From: Tipula vernalis
Taxonomy: Eukaryota > Arthropoda > Insecta > Diptera > Tipulidae
NCBI GenBank assembly: GCA_958295665.1
Contig: OY282558.1
Span: 186,474,015 to 186,538,014 of the forward strand
Reading direction: 5' to 3'
DNA: 64,000 bases
Shown: in pieces, positions 53,451 to 64,000 of the stretch
How positions within the stretch are numbered: position 1 is the stretch's first letter
Layout: the number at the start of each line of letters is the position of its first letter
Position numbers and translations under genes: made by a program
The notes under the pieces: generated by a model
Databases searched by the model: none
What the model was told of the DNA's origin: nothing
The model's input: only the letters and a program-made list of their open reading frames with translations

Positions 53451-54150
53451 AAAAATACACGAGTCCCATAGAACTCTTCCATCGCCTGAAAGAATTAAAG
53501 TTATTGCGCAATTTAATCAAACTGCAGCTGTCCAACAGCCGAAAAGATTTGTTGCCTTGAATTGGCCCGACATATCTCCAAAGGCTTTTGAAAAATGTAA
53601 GACTGATTTATGCGAAACATAAAAATGACGAAAATTTGCAAAAACTGCTAAAAAGCAGTGATTCAGCCTTGCAGTTCGAGAAAGCATGAATTTCGAAAAC
53701 AAGGTTTCAACTCATTTCATAATTTTGCGCACCTGAGGTGCAAGGCTTCGGTAATGTTGTTAACTGAACAAGTCGTTTGGCCTTCCATCAAGAGAGTCAA
53801 CTAATGACTCAGGCGTGTGATTCCTGCCAAACATCTGAGATCAGTAGACATATGAAATCTCCTCTGGGAACATTCTAGGCTTAACAGGTGATTGTTTTTC
53901 AGAAGTGCATCTCGTCGATATTAGTTTACTGCCAGTATCCGAGAATAACCGATATTGCATAACCATGATCGACAGGTGCTGCGGCTGTGTCGACGACTAA
54001 CATTATTGCGTCCACCGTTGCTTTTGTAGTTTATTCGATTGTATGTACCAACATTTATTGTTGCGGCTACATTTTGAGTTTCACCTGTTCTTGCTGCACT
54101 AGTTAACAGTTTTTGTTGTAACATCAACGACCTTTAATTTGGAATTCAAA
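53451..54150 (+). pseudogene. Ty3/Gypsy RT and integrase remnants
   Basis: ESHRTLPSPERIKVIAQFN (near 53465) and PDISPKAFEKCKTDL (53570) are RT/RNase H-region blocks. HLRCKASVMLLTEQVVWPSIK (split, near 53740) and the ITDIA/TMIDRCCG stretch at 53945-53985 resemble the integrase zinc region and core. Stops and frameshifts occur throughout. It is probably from the same CsRn1-like family as the piece at 46131. Confidence 0.55.
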
Positions 54151-54492
54151 ATAGTTTCTTCTGGTCAAGCGTATATTCATGTTCTTAAACTGAGTCAGAA
54201 CCATAGATGGAAATCAAAATTGGTTTTGGAACAGTACTCCAATTCTCTCTGCTATATGCACCTAGCAAAATCCAATTTTTTTTTTACTTTTCACTTTTTA
54301 TTTAAAATATCAAAACAACTTTTGAAAAATTCTGTTTGTAACATAGAGTATAAAATTTTATTAATATGTAACATAAACCCTACATTTTTTACCTAAATTA
54401 CCAAAGCACCAAAAGAACCTCGAATACAAAATTGATACCGACCAAACCTTCGGTCAAAAAATATTAAAATTAAAAGAAAAAATGTAAAAATT
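54151..54492. other. 3' flank of the zinc-finger gene
   Basis: AT-rich, with no supported gene. The reverse strand has AT-rich stretches suitable for a 3' UTR of the minus-strand gene, but I could not settle on one polyadenylation site. Confidence 0.4.
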
Positions 54493-56348
54493 CTATAATT
54501 CCGAAAGAAAATTTGAATTATAATCATTTTGTACATATATCGATAAAATACTTTCAGGACTACGTAAATTATCGATCGAACGAATGCTCTGTACACTGTC
54601 ATCATTCGAGAGTAAGCTTTTATCCTCACTCAATGTACTGCTATTTTCCCAGCAAAACTTTCGATGATTCTGTAAAACCAGGGGATTTTCGAACAGCTGA
54701 TTACAAACATTACATTTGACCGGACCAAATTGATTGCTGTTGCTGCATTCACATAATTTGTAGTGATGCTGGAATATAGATTCCGAGAAGAATATTCGAT
54801 CGCACTTGGTGCACTTATATTCATTTATGACATGTGACGTCATATGCATCTTTAGACGGCTTTCGTATTCAAAGGAGCGTTTGCAACCTTCTATATTGCA
54901 CTTGAATGGTAGCATGTCCTGTGATTCATGTTCTAAATTCGTATCAATTTCATGAAGTTGTTTGTGCTCATTACAAAGTTCGGCCGTTGTAAATTTTTGA
55001 TCACAAAATCCTATTGTACATGAATAGGAGGAGCGTGATTCATGTTCAGCAATTTTATGATGTGATAATAATGATTTATAGTTGAACGTTTTATCACACT
55101 GGTCGCAGCCAAAATTGGAGATTTCATCTTCCACAGGTTGCCCAATCGTCGGCGTTGCTAAAGTAACTACTTCATCTCTGCGATGCGATTCACGGTGTTT
55201 TTCGTAATTTTCTTTAAGCGAAAATTTCATATCACAATTTTTACATTGGTACATATTTGTAGATGTATTCATATCGATGTGATTGTGTAAATGAAGAAAA
55301 AGTTCGTTTCGTGTGCAAAACTCATCACTACATAGGACACAATCGTAAGGCCGCATAATTGAATGCATCTCCGCCTTGTGGTATCCATACTTGACGAGAC
55401 TCTGAAATTTTTCCTTACATATTCGGCACTCAAGGTTAACCTCCAGATGGTCCTTAATGTGCTTTTGAAATTTTGCTTGTGTCGATATTGTTTCCTTGCA
55501 TATTTGGCATGTGTAGTTCATACGAAGCGAGTGCCGTTTTTCATGCACCGAAAGTGTTTCCTGATTTGGAAACACTTTATTACATTTTTTACATGTGAAA
55601 TTGGCGGCCGAATGAAATACTTTGTGCTTGACGAGGGCTGCTTCCGTCATAAAACTATCGACGCATTCATCACATGGATAAGCCGCCTTACAAATTAGAC
55701 GATGATATTGAAGTGTTTGGCTGCGAAGGAATACTTTAGCGCAGACATTGCATTTGTACATGGTTCGCTCTTGGTGGACGATTGAATGATCTTTTAATTT
55801 TTTCTCCGATATAAACTCCTTGCCACAATCTTTACACGTATACTTAATAATCGTGGAATCATGCAAAATCCGATGTTCAGCAAACATGTCCAGTGTATAG
55901 AAAACTTTACTACACTCGGGGCATGGATATTCAGAATTATCTTTTTTCATTTGAAATCGTGATATATGAAAACGTCTACCTTCGTGCTCCTTAATTTTGT
56001 GCAGTGTTCGTTCATGTTGAATGGTAAAATTTGCAGAGCACTCATCACATGGAAAAAAACTTTTGGCCAAATGTTTTCGCTTCATATGATTGTTGACGGC
56101 CGAAGCGCTGGTGAAAGATTTACCACATCCTTCAATGCGACACTCGTACTGATGTTTAGCTGCGTCATTTTTATCGTTTTTAGATTTTGTTCTGGTAATA
56201 ACATCCTAAAAACGATAATGAGAATGAGTTTATTGTCGATTTTACTGGAATAAACTAGACTAGAGCTTACCATTTTCTGATTTGTAGTGCAAACCGGAAT
56301 TTGTGTAGAGCTCGCTTGATTTAAAGTAACAACACTAAAATTATTCAT
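54493..56348 (-). CDS. C2H2 zinc-finger protein, 16 fingers, two exons
   Basis: Exon 1 is 56348-56271 (MNNFSVVTLNQASSTQIPV...) and exon 2 is 56205-54493. The 65-bp intron has GTAAGC and TTTTTAG borders and keeps the frame, giving 596 codons. I count 16 fingers from YECRIEGCGKSF to VKCNVCNQLF. Three (numbers 5, 15, 16) end in cysteine rather than the second histidine. Linkers are not TGEKP-type. A serine/acid tail of about 60 residues follows. It is probably a nuclear DNA- or RNA-binding regulator; no ortholog is recognised. It is the only intact gene without transposon features in the window, so it is the best candidate for a host gene. Confidence 0.88.
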
Positions 56349-56699
56349 ATTTAACAGTGGAAATTTAACGATTCGACCACTAAATTACTTTATTTACATA
56401 TTAACTTTGTAGCGGATATTCTTATTTTTATTTATTTACCCAAATAATTTGTTACTGTTTACTATTTACAATATAAAATGACGTTTACATATGTCAGAAT
56501 CACAAATTTGTGTAAATGGTTTGTCAGCACAAATTACACATTTTAATTTTGCTTGAATATCGAAGACACAAACCGTCGAAAAGTGTAATTTTTGTAAGCA
56601 TCTTTCTGCTTGGCTAAAATCCTAATAGATGGCACTGCAATTTGCAACACGTAAGTTTACAGGAAGACTTTGTAAAGCGTTATTATATAGTTTTTTTAT
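56349..56699. other. Upstream region of the zinc-finger gene
   Basis: AT-rich, and contains the presumed promoter of the minus-strand gene. No TATA box or other element is convincing. Transposon-derived sequence begins at about 56700. Confidence 0.4.
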
Positions 56700-56945
56700 A
56701 GGGTACTTCATTGCTATTAAGCTTTGTAGATGAAATAGTAAACTTTAGCCGAACAACATCTTGCCAAACAATAATCGATCGATTCATCCATTTGTTTACA
56801 CTTAAAACGACTCGATTTAAGGCATTATCACAATTTTGGAATTGTACACGGAAGGAAACACAATCCTTTGAGCAACACGCAAATGAATTACGAGCCATGA
56901 TCTCGCACGTTCTCACTTGAGGGGGAGTACTGTGGCGACGGTGTG
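56700..56945 (+). pseudogene. Gag-like fragment followed by a polypurine-like tract
   Basis: The frame at 56711-56920 (FKALSQFWNCTRKETQSFEQ, then HANELRAMI) has the look of a Ty3/Gypsy gag helix pattern. GAGGGGGAGTAC then runs into TGTGGCGACGG, resembling the tract-LTR junction at 53103-53115. The assignment is weak. Confidence 0.3.
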
Positions 56946-56949
56946 TAAC

Positions 56950-59900
56950 GTTTGGAGTTGACGATGTCTTTGAAACGCAGAAGGAATGTATTTGACTACT
57001 CAGTAATAATTACTAAGTAGTCCGAAATAAAAATAAGAAAGAGGAACGAAAAACTATATCGAGACGACGTCAAGGCTGTTTTGACGGGTTGCGACAAGTG
57101 GAACGGTACTTGGATGGAATAACGGAAATGACAACGTTTGAGAAGATCAGCGTGAGGCTGGAACTTATCGAGAAGTATTACGTGCAATTTAATGAATACG
57201 AAGACACGTTAACCAATTAAAATGTGCAGTCGATTTTGGAACGGTTCGAGGAAACATATTTGCAGTTGAAGGTGAGGCTAAAAAACGAAGCTGCGTCAAG
57301 GAATTTAGTATCAAAGAAAGTCGAGGCACAAGTTATCGCTGCTGTCGGGCGTAGACATACCATAAAATTCGGTGGAAGCTATATCGGGACTTTCTCTCAT
57401 TTAGAAATATGTTCGAAGCGTCAGTACATAACAGCGATAACCTTTTGGTGGCGTACACATTTCACTAATTGAAAGGTGTATTAATTGATGATGCGGCTGA
57501 GCCAGACAGACGAGGTGCTAAAAGGACTCAAGGCGTTGGACAAAGGGGTGGGATAATTCAATTGCTATTGCCAAAGCTACCCAACGATTTACGACATAGA
57601 TGGGCGATTAGCTCAGCAGACAAGGATTTTCCGATGGTGGAAGAATTTTTGAAATTCTTAAACGGACAAAGCCGAAACCAACATATCTACAAATTTCCAG
57701 CCGAGCAATCATCGACAGCATGCGAGATGTAGTAACTTGGTGAGTACGAACAATTGTTTACGATGTGATGGTGATCATTCAATATACCAGTGCAGCGAAT
57801 TCCGAAATCTTAGCTGTGATTTGAAATTCTAATTCTTGAAGAGTAAAGGGGCGTGTTTCAATTGCTTGAGCCGGTCTCATGTGAAAGGTACGTGTAGATC
57901 GAAAGCAACATGTAGAATATGCGGCCAACAACACCATACGTTACTGCATGACGAAGACTACCGCAAGTCCAATCACTCAAACAACAATTTCAATTTAACT
58001 GAAGGGGGACCCGAAGATGGTACAGCAATGGATAAATTTGTGATAAATGCGGTCAACAGAGTTTTCATTTGGATTGCGATCTGGACACGACATTGAAGAG
58101 ATTTTGGGAGAAGAGTCGATTCCCAAACAACAAATGCTTAACGACACGGAAAGAATGGCAGTTGATTATTTCGATATTGCTTGTACAGTTGGCGATGATG
58201 GACGTTTTGTAGTGTCTCTGCCATTTAGAGATGTGGTACTATCAAGCGATTGTTACAATGTACCGAATATGTTAAATTCATGGAGGAATATGCCGTCTTA
58301 GGGCATATGGAGCTAGTAAACGATGATGATGAGTTGACTCGGGCAGGAGTGAGACAATATTTTTTACCACACCACGCAGTTTTCAAGGATGATGGACTTC
58401 AGAAAAAGATTAGGGTTGTATTCGATGGATCCGTTAAGGCATCACAGTTGGGAATTTCTTTTAATGATGCACTGCTGGTTGGTCCAACGGTGCAACCATC
58501 TCTGTGGTCAACATTAATACGATTCCGAAGACATGCAATACCAATCGTGGCGGACATTGAAAAAATGTACGGCCAGATTTGCCAGCTTAAAACGGTGATC
58601 TATGGAACATCATGTGCACCGTATCTGGCTGTTGCAGCATTGCAGAAGTTAGCCAAATCAATACGAGAAGTATATCCAGCAATTTCAAGGGTAATACTAC
58701 AGGACTTCTATGTTGACGACCTGATCACTGGAGCTAACACCATTGACGAGGCGATTTCACTTAAAGCGGATATTCAGCATATGCTAAAAATGCGGGGGTT
58801 TAATTTACGAAAGATGGCATCTTCTCATCCGGAACTTGTAGATGATGCTGAAAGTGATCCGACAGAAATTATTCTTCTCTCTCGGTGATTTATAGAAAAG
58901 TTCTGACTGAATGTGAATTGGTAACTGTTCGTTTATTAGCGTCGAAGACCAAGGTTGCTCTATTGAATCAGGTAACCTTCCCACGACTGGAGTTGTGTGG
59001 TGCGCTTTTATTAAGTCAGCTCATGAGTCAAGTGACTGATTCTACGATAGTGTTAGCGTGGCTACCACACATTCCTAGGAGATGGAAATCATATATCGCT
59101 AACCGCACCTCATCTATTCTTGAAGTCATCCCGGCAAGCAAATGGAAACATGTCCCATCTGGTGACAATCCAGCAGACCATGCAACTCGAGATCTATATC
59201 CCGAAGAATTACTAAGAACTGAACAATGATGGTGTGGGCCAACGTGGCTTCTGCAAGATGATTCACACTGGCCTAATGGAACAGTAGATGCAAAGGCAAT
59301 CACATAAGCCGAAGGAGAAGCAAAACGGGTCAAACTGTCTCTTGCATTGACTACCGATGAGGATCACGTACTGACACTCATTATATCAAAAGTATCTTCA
59401 TGGAACAAGTTGCCTCGAATCATTTCATATTTAAGAAGATGGCTATCAAAGAACCGATTTAAGGGTGCCATCACAGCTGCTGAATTGAACCAGACCGAAA
59501 TTATCATCGTTAAGCACGTTCAATACACCTCCTTTGAGACCGAACTTCAAGCACTAAGACACCAACGCGCTATTTTGAGTAAATCGAAGATTATTTCACT
59601 GTCGCCGATGGTCGATGACTGTTCAGAAACACCCAATCATTATACCGAAATCAAGTATAATAAGCCGTCTAATTGTTCACTATCACCGCTTGAACTTGCA
59701 TGCAGGACCATCACTCTTGTCACATTTAATACGAAACAAATTTTGGTTGATTGGCGTAAAATCTATCGCAAAAGACGTTTCAAGAAAATGTATAATCTGC
59801 GTAAGGTACAAACAAAATAACGTCAACCAACTGATGGGAACGCTTCCTAAAGTTTGCGTGACTGCAACAAAACCATTTTCCATGGTTGCAGTCGACTATG

Positions 59901-60625
59901 CCGAACCAATTATCCTACTAACTAAGCGTACTTCTATCAGGTCAGATAACGACAGCAATTTCATCGGGGCCACACGGAAGTTGAAGGTAGTTTATCAATT
60001 GATAAATTCGACGAAACACAACGAAATCGTCTCAGATTACTTAGCTAAAAACAGAGTTTAGTTATTGGGAGTTTAGTAGAAGCGACAGTGAAATCGATGA
60101 AATTTCACTTAAATCGGGTAATGCAGGAGACTCATCTAACCTTCGAGGAGATGTCCACATTGTTATGTCAAATCAAAGGGATTTTGAGCTCACGCCCTTT
60201 ATATGTTAGTGGTGATAATGCCGATAATTATGTAATTACTCCAGACAACTTCTTAACCATGGGCGAACTAAATGCGCTACCAGAACCGTGTCTAGACAAT
60301 ACATCAATGCCGACAGCAAAACGTTGGAAACAAGTTCAATCCAAAGTGAATGGTTTCTGGAAAAGATTTTATAGCGAATATATTACAACACTGCGAAACA
60401 ACGCCACAAACCTAGCTGTTGGTGATTTGGTTTTACTGAAGGAAGATAATATTCAGCCAGGAAAATGGCTAAGAGGACGTATAGTTAAACTCCATCGAGG
60501 CAGTGACGATTTGGTATGAGTGGTGACCATAAGAACGTCAAATTCAACATTTACAAGGAATGTTCACAAATTAATCGAATTACCAGTCGAATAATATTGA
60601 AGACAGTGTTTCAAGGGGGGCAGGA
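56950..60625 (+). pseudogene. Decayed BEL/Pao retrotransposon (gag to integrase)
   Basis: Gag pieces are MTTFEKISVRLELIEKYYVQF (split, near 57130), ILERFEETYLQLKVRL (57233) and the knuckles CFNCLSRSHVKGTC and CRICGQQHHTLLH (57850-57950). RT has HHAVFKDDG, RVVFDGSVKAS, a deletion after ADIEKMYGQI, YGTSCAPYLA and FYVDDLITGAN (58710). The RNase H-like block has NPADHATRDL (59170). The integrase zinc region (HAGPSLLSHLIRNKFWLIG, CIICVRYKQ) is near 59660-59810, and its core lacks about 65 residues before SDNDSNFIGA. The C-terminal domain ends WLRGRIVKLHRGSD. Dead. Confidence 0.85.
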
Positions 60626-60885
60626 TGTTTATATATTATTTTTGTGTTTCTTTAAAGTTCATCTAAAATATCTTCGATCGATGTAACCTTAGCTTAAAAC
60701 CCATTTAAAATTTGTATTTACATATATCCAAATTCACTGTAAAAAAATTGTACATTTACTTTAATTTTTTAGTATTGTATTAATGTCAAACCAAAGCTTG
60801 TAAAGGTTATTCTAGGTAGCATACTTTAACTTCTCTCACCTCACTCAAGATGTCATATTTGCATTGTTAAAAGATGCCTTATAAT
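60626..60885 (+). repeat. Partial 3' LTR of the decayed BEL element
   Basis: A polypurine tract (AAGGGGGGCAGGA, 60613-60625) ends at TGTTTATATATTATTT, the expected LTR start. The LTR is cut near 60886 where GC-rich LOA sequence begins. No 5' LTR was recognised. Confidence 0.65.
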
Positions 60886-60886
60886 T

Positions 60887-61158
60887 GCCGTCGCCTCCGG
60901 GTCCACGATCATTGAGCGGGTGCTAATAAGTGACCTAGGTATAAGACGGGTCACGCTAAATGATGGCAAATGGGCCGGATTAAGTTGTAAAGCGACCCGT
61001 GCTGACGATCTGCCAGGCTGGGGGCTCATTTAACAAAGCCCAGTCGTGAACGGAGCCCTCTGGATACCTGGCGACTTCCAGTTGTAATTAGCCTTACCTA
61101 CGTATACGGATCTCTGCGCAGCCGAATCTTTATTTCTCCGATACTCGTGGGAATCATA
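60887..61158 (+). promoter_or_regulatory. 5' UTR of the second LOA LINE
   Basis: The sharp change to GC-rich sequence at CCGTCGCCTCCGG marks the LINE 5' end. The UTR runs to the ORF1 ATG at 61159. It shares phrases such as GGATACCTGGCGACTTCCAG with the 5' UTR of the minus-strand LOA copy (in reverse complement, CTGGATACCAGGCGCC). Confidence 0.55.
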
Positions 61159-62240
61159 ATGGAAAGATCAAACAATAACAAAACCAAGGGCACCGGCTCT
61201 CCTCAAAAGCCGGTATCAGCGAAGGGAGGTACCTCGAACCAGACGGGTGGGGCCTCTAAGGTTTCAAAGGTGGTTGACTCTAGGGCACTAGTCCCGGGAG
61301 TTAGCGGTACCAACGCAGCATAGGAGAGTGGGACGAGAGACATTCCTCTGGCGAAAAGACGGTACAGAAATCGCCGCTCGGCATTTCGAATTCTCGAGAA
61401 GTGGGCTGCGACCCCCGAGGGGTAGCTCACGGAAGAACACAGAATATCAGTAGCTTGGGCAAGGAGCACTGTGGGCTGCGGAGCTCGGAAAGGGACCATG
61501 TGTCGAAAAGACAGCGGTCCCACTACGAGGTGGAAGTATTCGACAGCAAGCGGGCCAAGTTGCTGAATGACACGAAGCCGAGCTCTAACTTAAGGACAAA
61601 GCTGTTCAGCGATGTCCTGAGGGAGCATGTGTTGATGCTAGCCTTAATTGACGAAAGTCAAGAAGATGGGAGCATCACGGCGGAAAAATGGAGGTTGGTG
61701 TATAATGCACTCAACCTCGTCTTTTTAAAGGTCCTGGGAGAAAATCTAGGACCAACCCCATCCTGCAGAGATGCGGGATGGTATCAAGGGCGTGTGAAGA
61801 TGACTGCATGCTCGGACTCTAGATCTGTGGATCTGTATAAAAAGGCTATAGCCAAAGTAGGGGACGTGTGGCCAGGCGCAAAGCTTGCGGCAGTTAGCCT
61901 GGAGGAAATTCCCAGCAGGCCGAGGGCACGTGTCTGGCTGCCACCCAACCGGCTAGCCCTGACGAGGCTTTGAAAATTATTCAGGCCAGTAACCCGAATC
62001 TTCTGACCGGAAATTGGAAGATCGTGGGGGGGGGGGCTCGAAATTATCAATTATGGTAATAAATAAGGAGTCCCTTGCCCTCCTGCACAAAACGAAGGGA
62101 GCAATTGACTTCGGATTCGGGTCAATTACTCTCAACGTTTATAAAAAGGATGGGGCGGAAGCGCGTACGGGAGGCCAACCGGAGGATGGTGGCAACCCGT
62201 GCAGGCCAGAAGGGGGTACCAGCAGCATGGGGGGATAAGC
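61159..62240 (+). pseudogene. LOA LINE ORF1, second copy
   Basis: Starts MERSNNNKTKGTGSPQKP, with an in-frame stop near 61321. It resumes in another frame (61401-61973) with SKRQRSHYEVEVFDSKRAKL and the folded region EKWRLVYNALNLVFLKVLG ... SVDLYKKAIAKVGDVWPGA, then a third frame, ALLHKTKGAIDFGFGSITL (62074-62140). A run of about 10 G at 62026-62036 lies at one junction. It is a distinct subfamily from the 51145-52579 copy but has the same domain order. Confidence 0.7.
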
Positions 62241-62460
62241 TGAGGGTAGGGGGAAAGTGAATCCGGCGACCTCGGTCTGGCAAGGAACCGAAGGAAGAGA
62301 ATGTCGGCCGCTCGGCCAGACGGTGGGGCACTGACAAGTCCTCCACAGAGGGTATGAGGGTTAGCGAGACGGGCGAATCCGGCGCATCCCAAAATACCGA
62401 GAAATAATATTCCTGCGGTAGCAGGAATATAGCATAGTGGTAGGTAAAGGTTAAAAGGTT

Positions 62461-64000
62461 ATGATTAAGATTACTCAAATTAACCTTCACCATTCTAAGG
62501 CTGCTTCGGCAGCTTTACTCCTCAGGCTGACTAGTTCGGGTGAGAATGTGATACTAATCCAAGAACCTTGGATTAATAACAACAGGATCTGTGGCCTCAG
62601 AACCAAGGGGTACAAAATTATATCCTCTAGTAAGTCTGGGAAGATCAGATGTTGTATTCTTGGGAAAAATATGATTAATCTTTTTCTTCTCTCTCAATTC
62701 AGCAATGGTGACACTACTGCAGTTAGCCTGGAAGTAGGCACTTGTAGATTTTGGCTAGTTTCAGCCTACATGGACCGGGAGAAGGAGGTTCCTCCGCATA
62801 ACCTGGAGGAGCTGATCCGTGAAGAGGAACAATCAAAGGTAGGTGTGGTACTGGGAGTTGATGCTAATGTGCATCACACTATCTGGGGAAGCACGGACAT
62901 TAATGAAAGAGGTGAGCCACTTTTTGATTATTTGATGAGTATTAACCTTTCAGTGTGTAATATTAGGCGGGAACCCACATTTATTACTAGTAACAGGCTG
63001 GAAGTTCTAGACGTGACCCTTGCCTCAAATAATATTCTTCATATGGTTAAAAATTGGAGGGTGGATAAGGAACACTCCTTTTCTGATCATCGATATTTAA
63101 CCAATAGCCTCGATATTCACCCTGCTACCCGGGAAGCCTTCAGGAACCCTGGAAGGACCAACTGGAGCAAATATGGAGAATTATTGAAGGATTTGTTGCC
63201 GTCGAGGGCTCTGGAGCCCCCGACGACCGATCCTTTCGTGCTCCCTGCCCACTGGCTAAGCCTAGGGGTAGGCAAAAATCAGTATGGTGGCCCAGGGAAC
63301 TGGGAACCTATCGTAACACTTGTAGGACAGCCTTTAATAGAGCCAAAAATACAAGGGAGGTTCAGGATTGGGAGAAACTCGGAATTTATCAGAAAGAATT
63401 AAGAAAGGCACAAAGGAGGTCTTGGAGAATCTTCTGTGATAAAATGGAAGAGGTATCCGAAACCTCCCGCCTTAGGAAGATTCTTTCCAAAAGTACAGCT
63501 AGTCCCAGTTTTTTGATAAAACCGGACGGATCTTGGACAGCTTCTAGTGGAGAATCTCTGGAGCTTCTCTTCGAGACACACTTCCCAGGGAGCTTTAAAG
63601 ACCTGTTGGTGCGTAGCAACCATCAGAAATCACTGTCAGTAATCACAGAGGATATCGTAACCAGGAAACGGATCGTATGGGCACTGAGGAGTTTTAAACC
63701 ATTTAAATCGGCTGGTCCGGATCACATTATACCAGCGGAACTTCAAAACAACTCAGTAATTATTCTTCCCTACCTGGAAGCTATATTCAAAGGGTGTTTG
63801 AAGCTGAATCAATGTGGTGTTTATAGTGAAAGCGGGGAAAAGCTCACATGTCTATCCTAAGGACCTAAGACCAATAAATCTATCATCCTTTCTTTTGAAA
63901 ACCTTGGAAAGGCTGCTGGATGTATACATCAGAGATAAAATTGGTGCCAGGAAGTGGGCACCGTCTCAGCATGCGTACACAAAGGGTAGATCTGTGGACA
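62461..64000 (+). pseudogene. LOA LINE ORF2 (endonuclease and start of RT), runs off the window
   Basis: MIKITQINLHHSKAASAAL opens the endonuclease. LIQEPWINNNR, GVDANVHHTIWGSTD, LDVTLASNNI and EHSFSDHRYL are its conserved blocks, including the catalytic D and H. Near 63240-63290 the frame shifts; the RT lead-in continues in another frame (WRIFCDKMEEVSETSRLRKI; RSFKPFKSAGPDHIIPAEL). A second shift near 63825 leads to the first RT block, VYPKDLRPINLSSFLLKTLE. The catalytic RT box and RNase H lie beyond the window. Confidence 0.85.

Noticed and set aside
56082..56348. An independent 88-codon protein upstream of the zinc-finger frame
   Set aside because: It reads through a GT-AG intron. Splicing joins its first 26 codons in frame to the zinc-finger exon and adds another finger.

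Overview
The window looks like repeat-dominated, AT-rich chromosomal DNA of an insect, most likely a true fly. The evidence is the mix of transposon families: BEL/Pao, LOA and Jockey LINEs, Penelope-like elements, and a DD41D (rosa-type) mariner. Short introns with GT-AG borders and a BEL primer site matching the 3' end of fly-type tRNA-Tyr agree with this. Nothing bacterial or CRISPR-like is present. Only one gene looks like a host gene: a 16-finger C2H2 protein on the minus strand at 54493-56348. Almost everything else is transposons, nested several layers deep.

Layout. 1-3743: a small TIR element (53-1027), then a fold-back composite (1068-3743) holding a TA-flanked MITE (2280-2691). 3784-6590: relics of the two genes of a CMC (CACTA/Mirage/Chapaev-like) DNA transposon. 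6640-9135: a broken Penelope-like element, interrupted by about 2.3 tandem 469-bp units that each carry a hammerhead-ribozyme-like core. 9136-14788: decayed DNA with a LINE relic (about 11240-13960). 14789-30544: a CMC-like DNA transposon of about 6 kb (12-bp TIRs, TA target duplication, a multi-exon first gene and an 806-aa presumed transposase), expanded to 15.8 kb by a Jockey-type LINE (15155-18022) and a nearly intact BEL/Pao element (19595-26422), each with its own target-site duplication.

30965-36966: a DD41D mariner with an intact 356-codon transposase and TIRs of about 410 bp. A Penelope-like element (31635-35448) with 571-bp inverted flanks landed 6 bp upstream of the transposase ATG. 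36969-46060: anonymous DNA, a deleted LOA derivative, and a BEL relic on the minus strand split by a 2-kb minisatellite with a 20-bp unit and by a cysteine-rich relic. 46131-54150: Ty3/Gypsy pieces around a LOA LINE (minus strand). 54493-56348: the zinc-finger gene. 56700-60885: a decayed BEL/Pao element with part of its 3' LTR. 60887-64000: a second LOA LINE (plus strand) running out of the window.

The most notable points are: a single-frame Jockey LINE in which gag zinc knuckles are fused directly to reverse transcriptase with the endonuclease missing, yet the copy has a clean 12-bp target duplication; tandem hammerhead-like units inside a Penelope element; the two-gene CMC element with related relics nearby; and the 20-bp GAATTC-containing minisatellite inside a retrotransposon. 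No search or alignment could be run. Family names rest on motifs read by eye.
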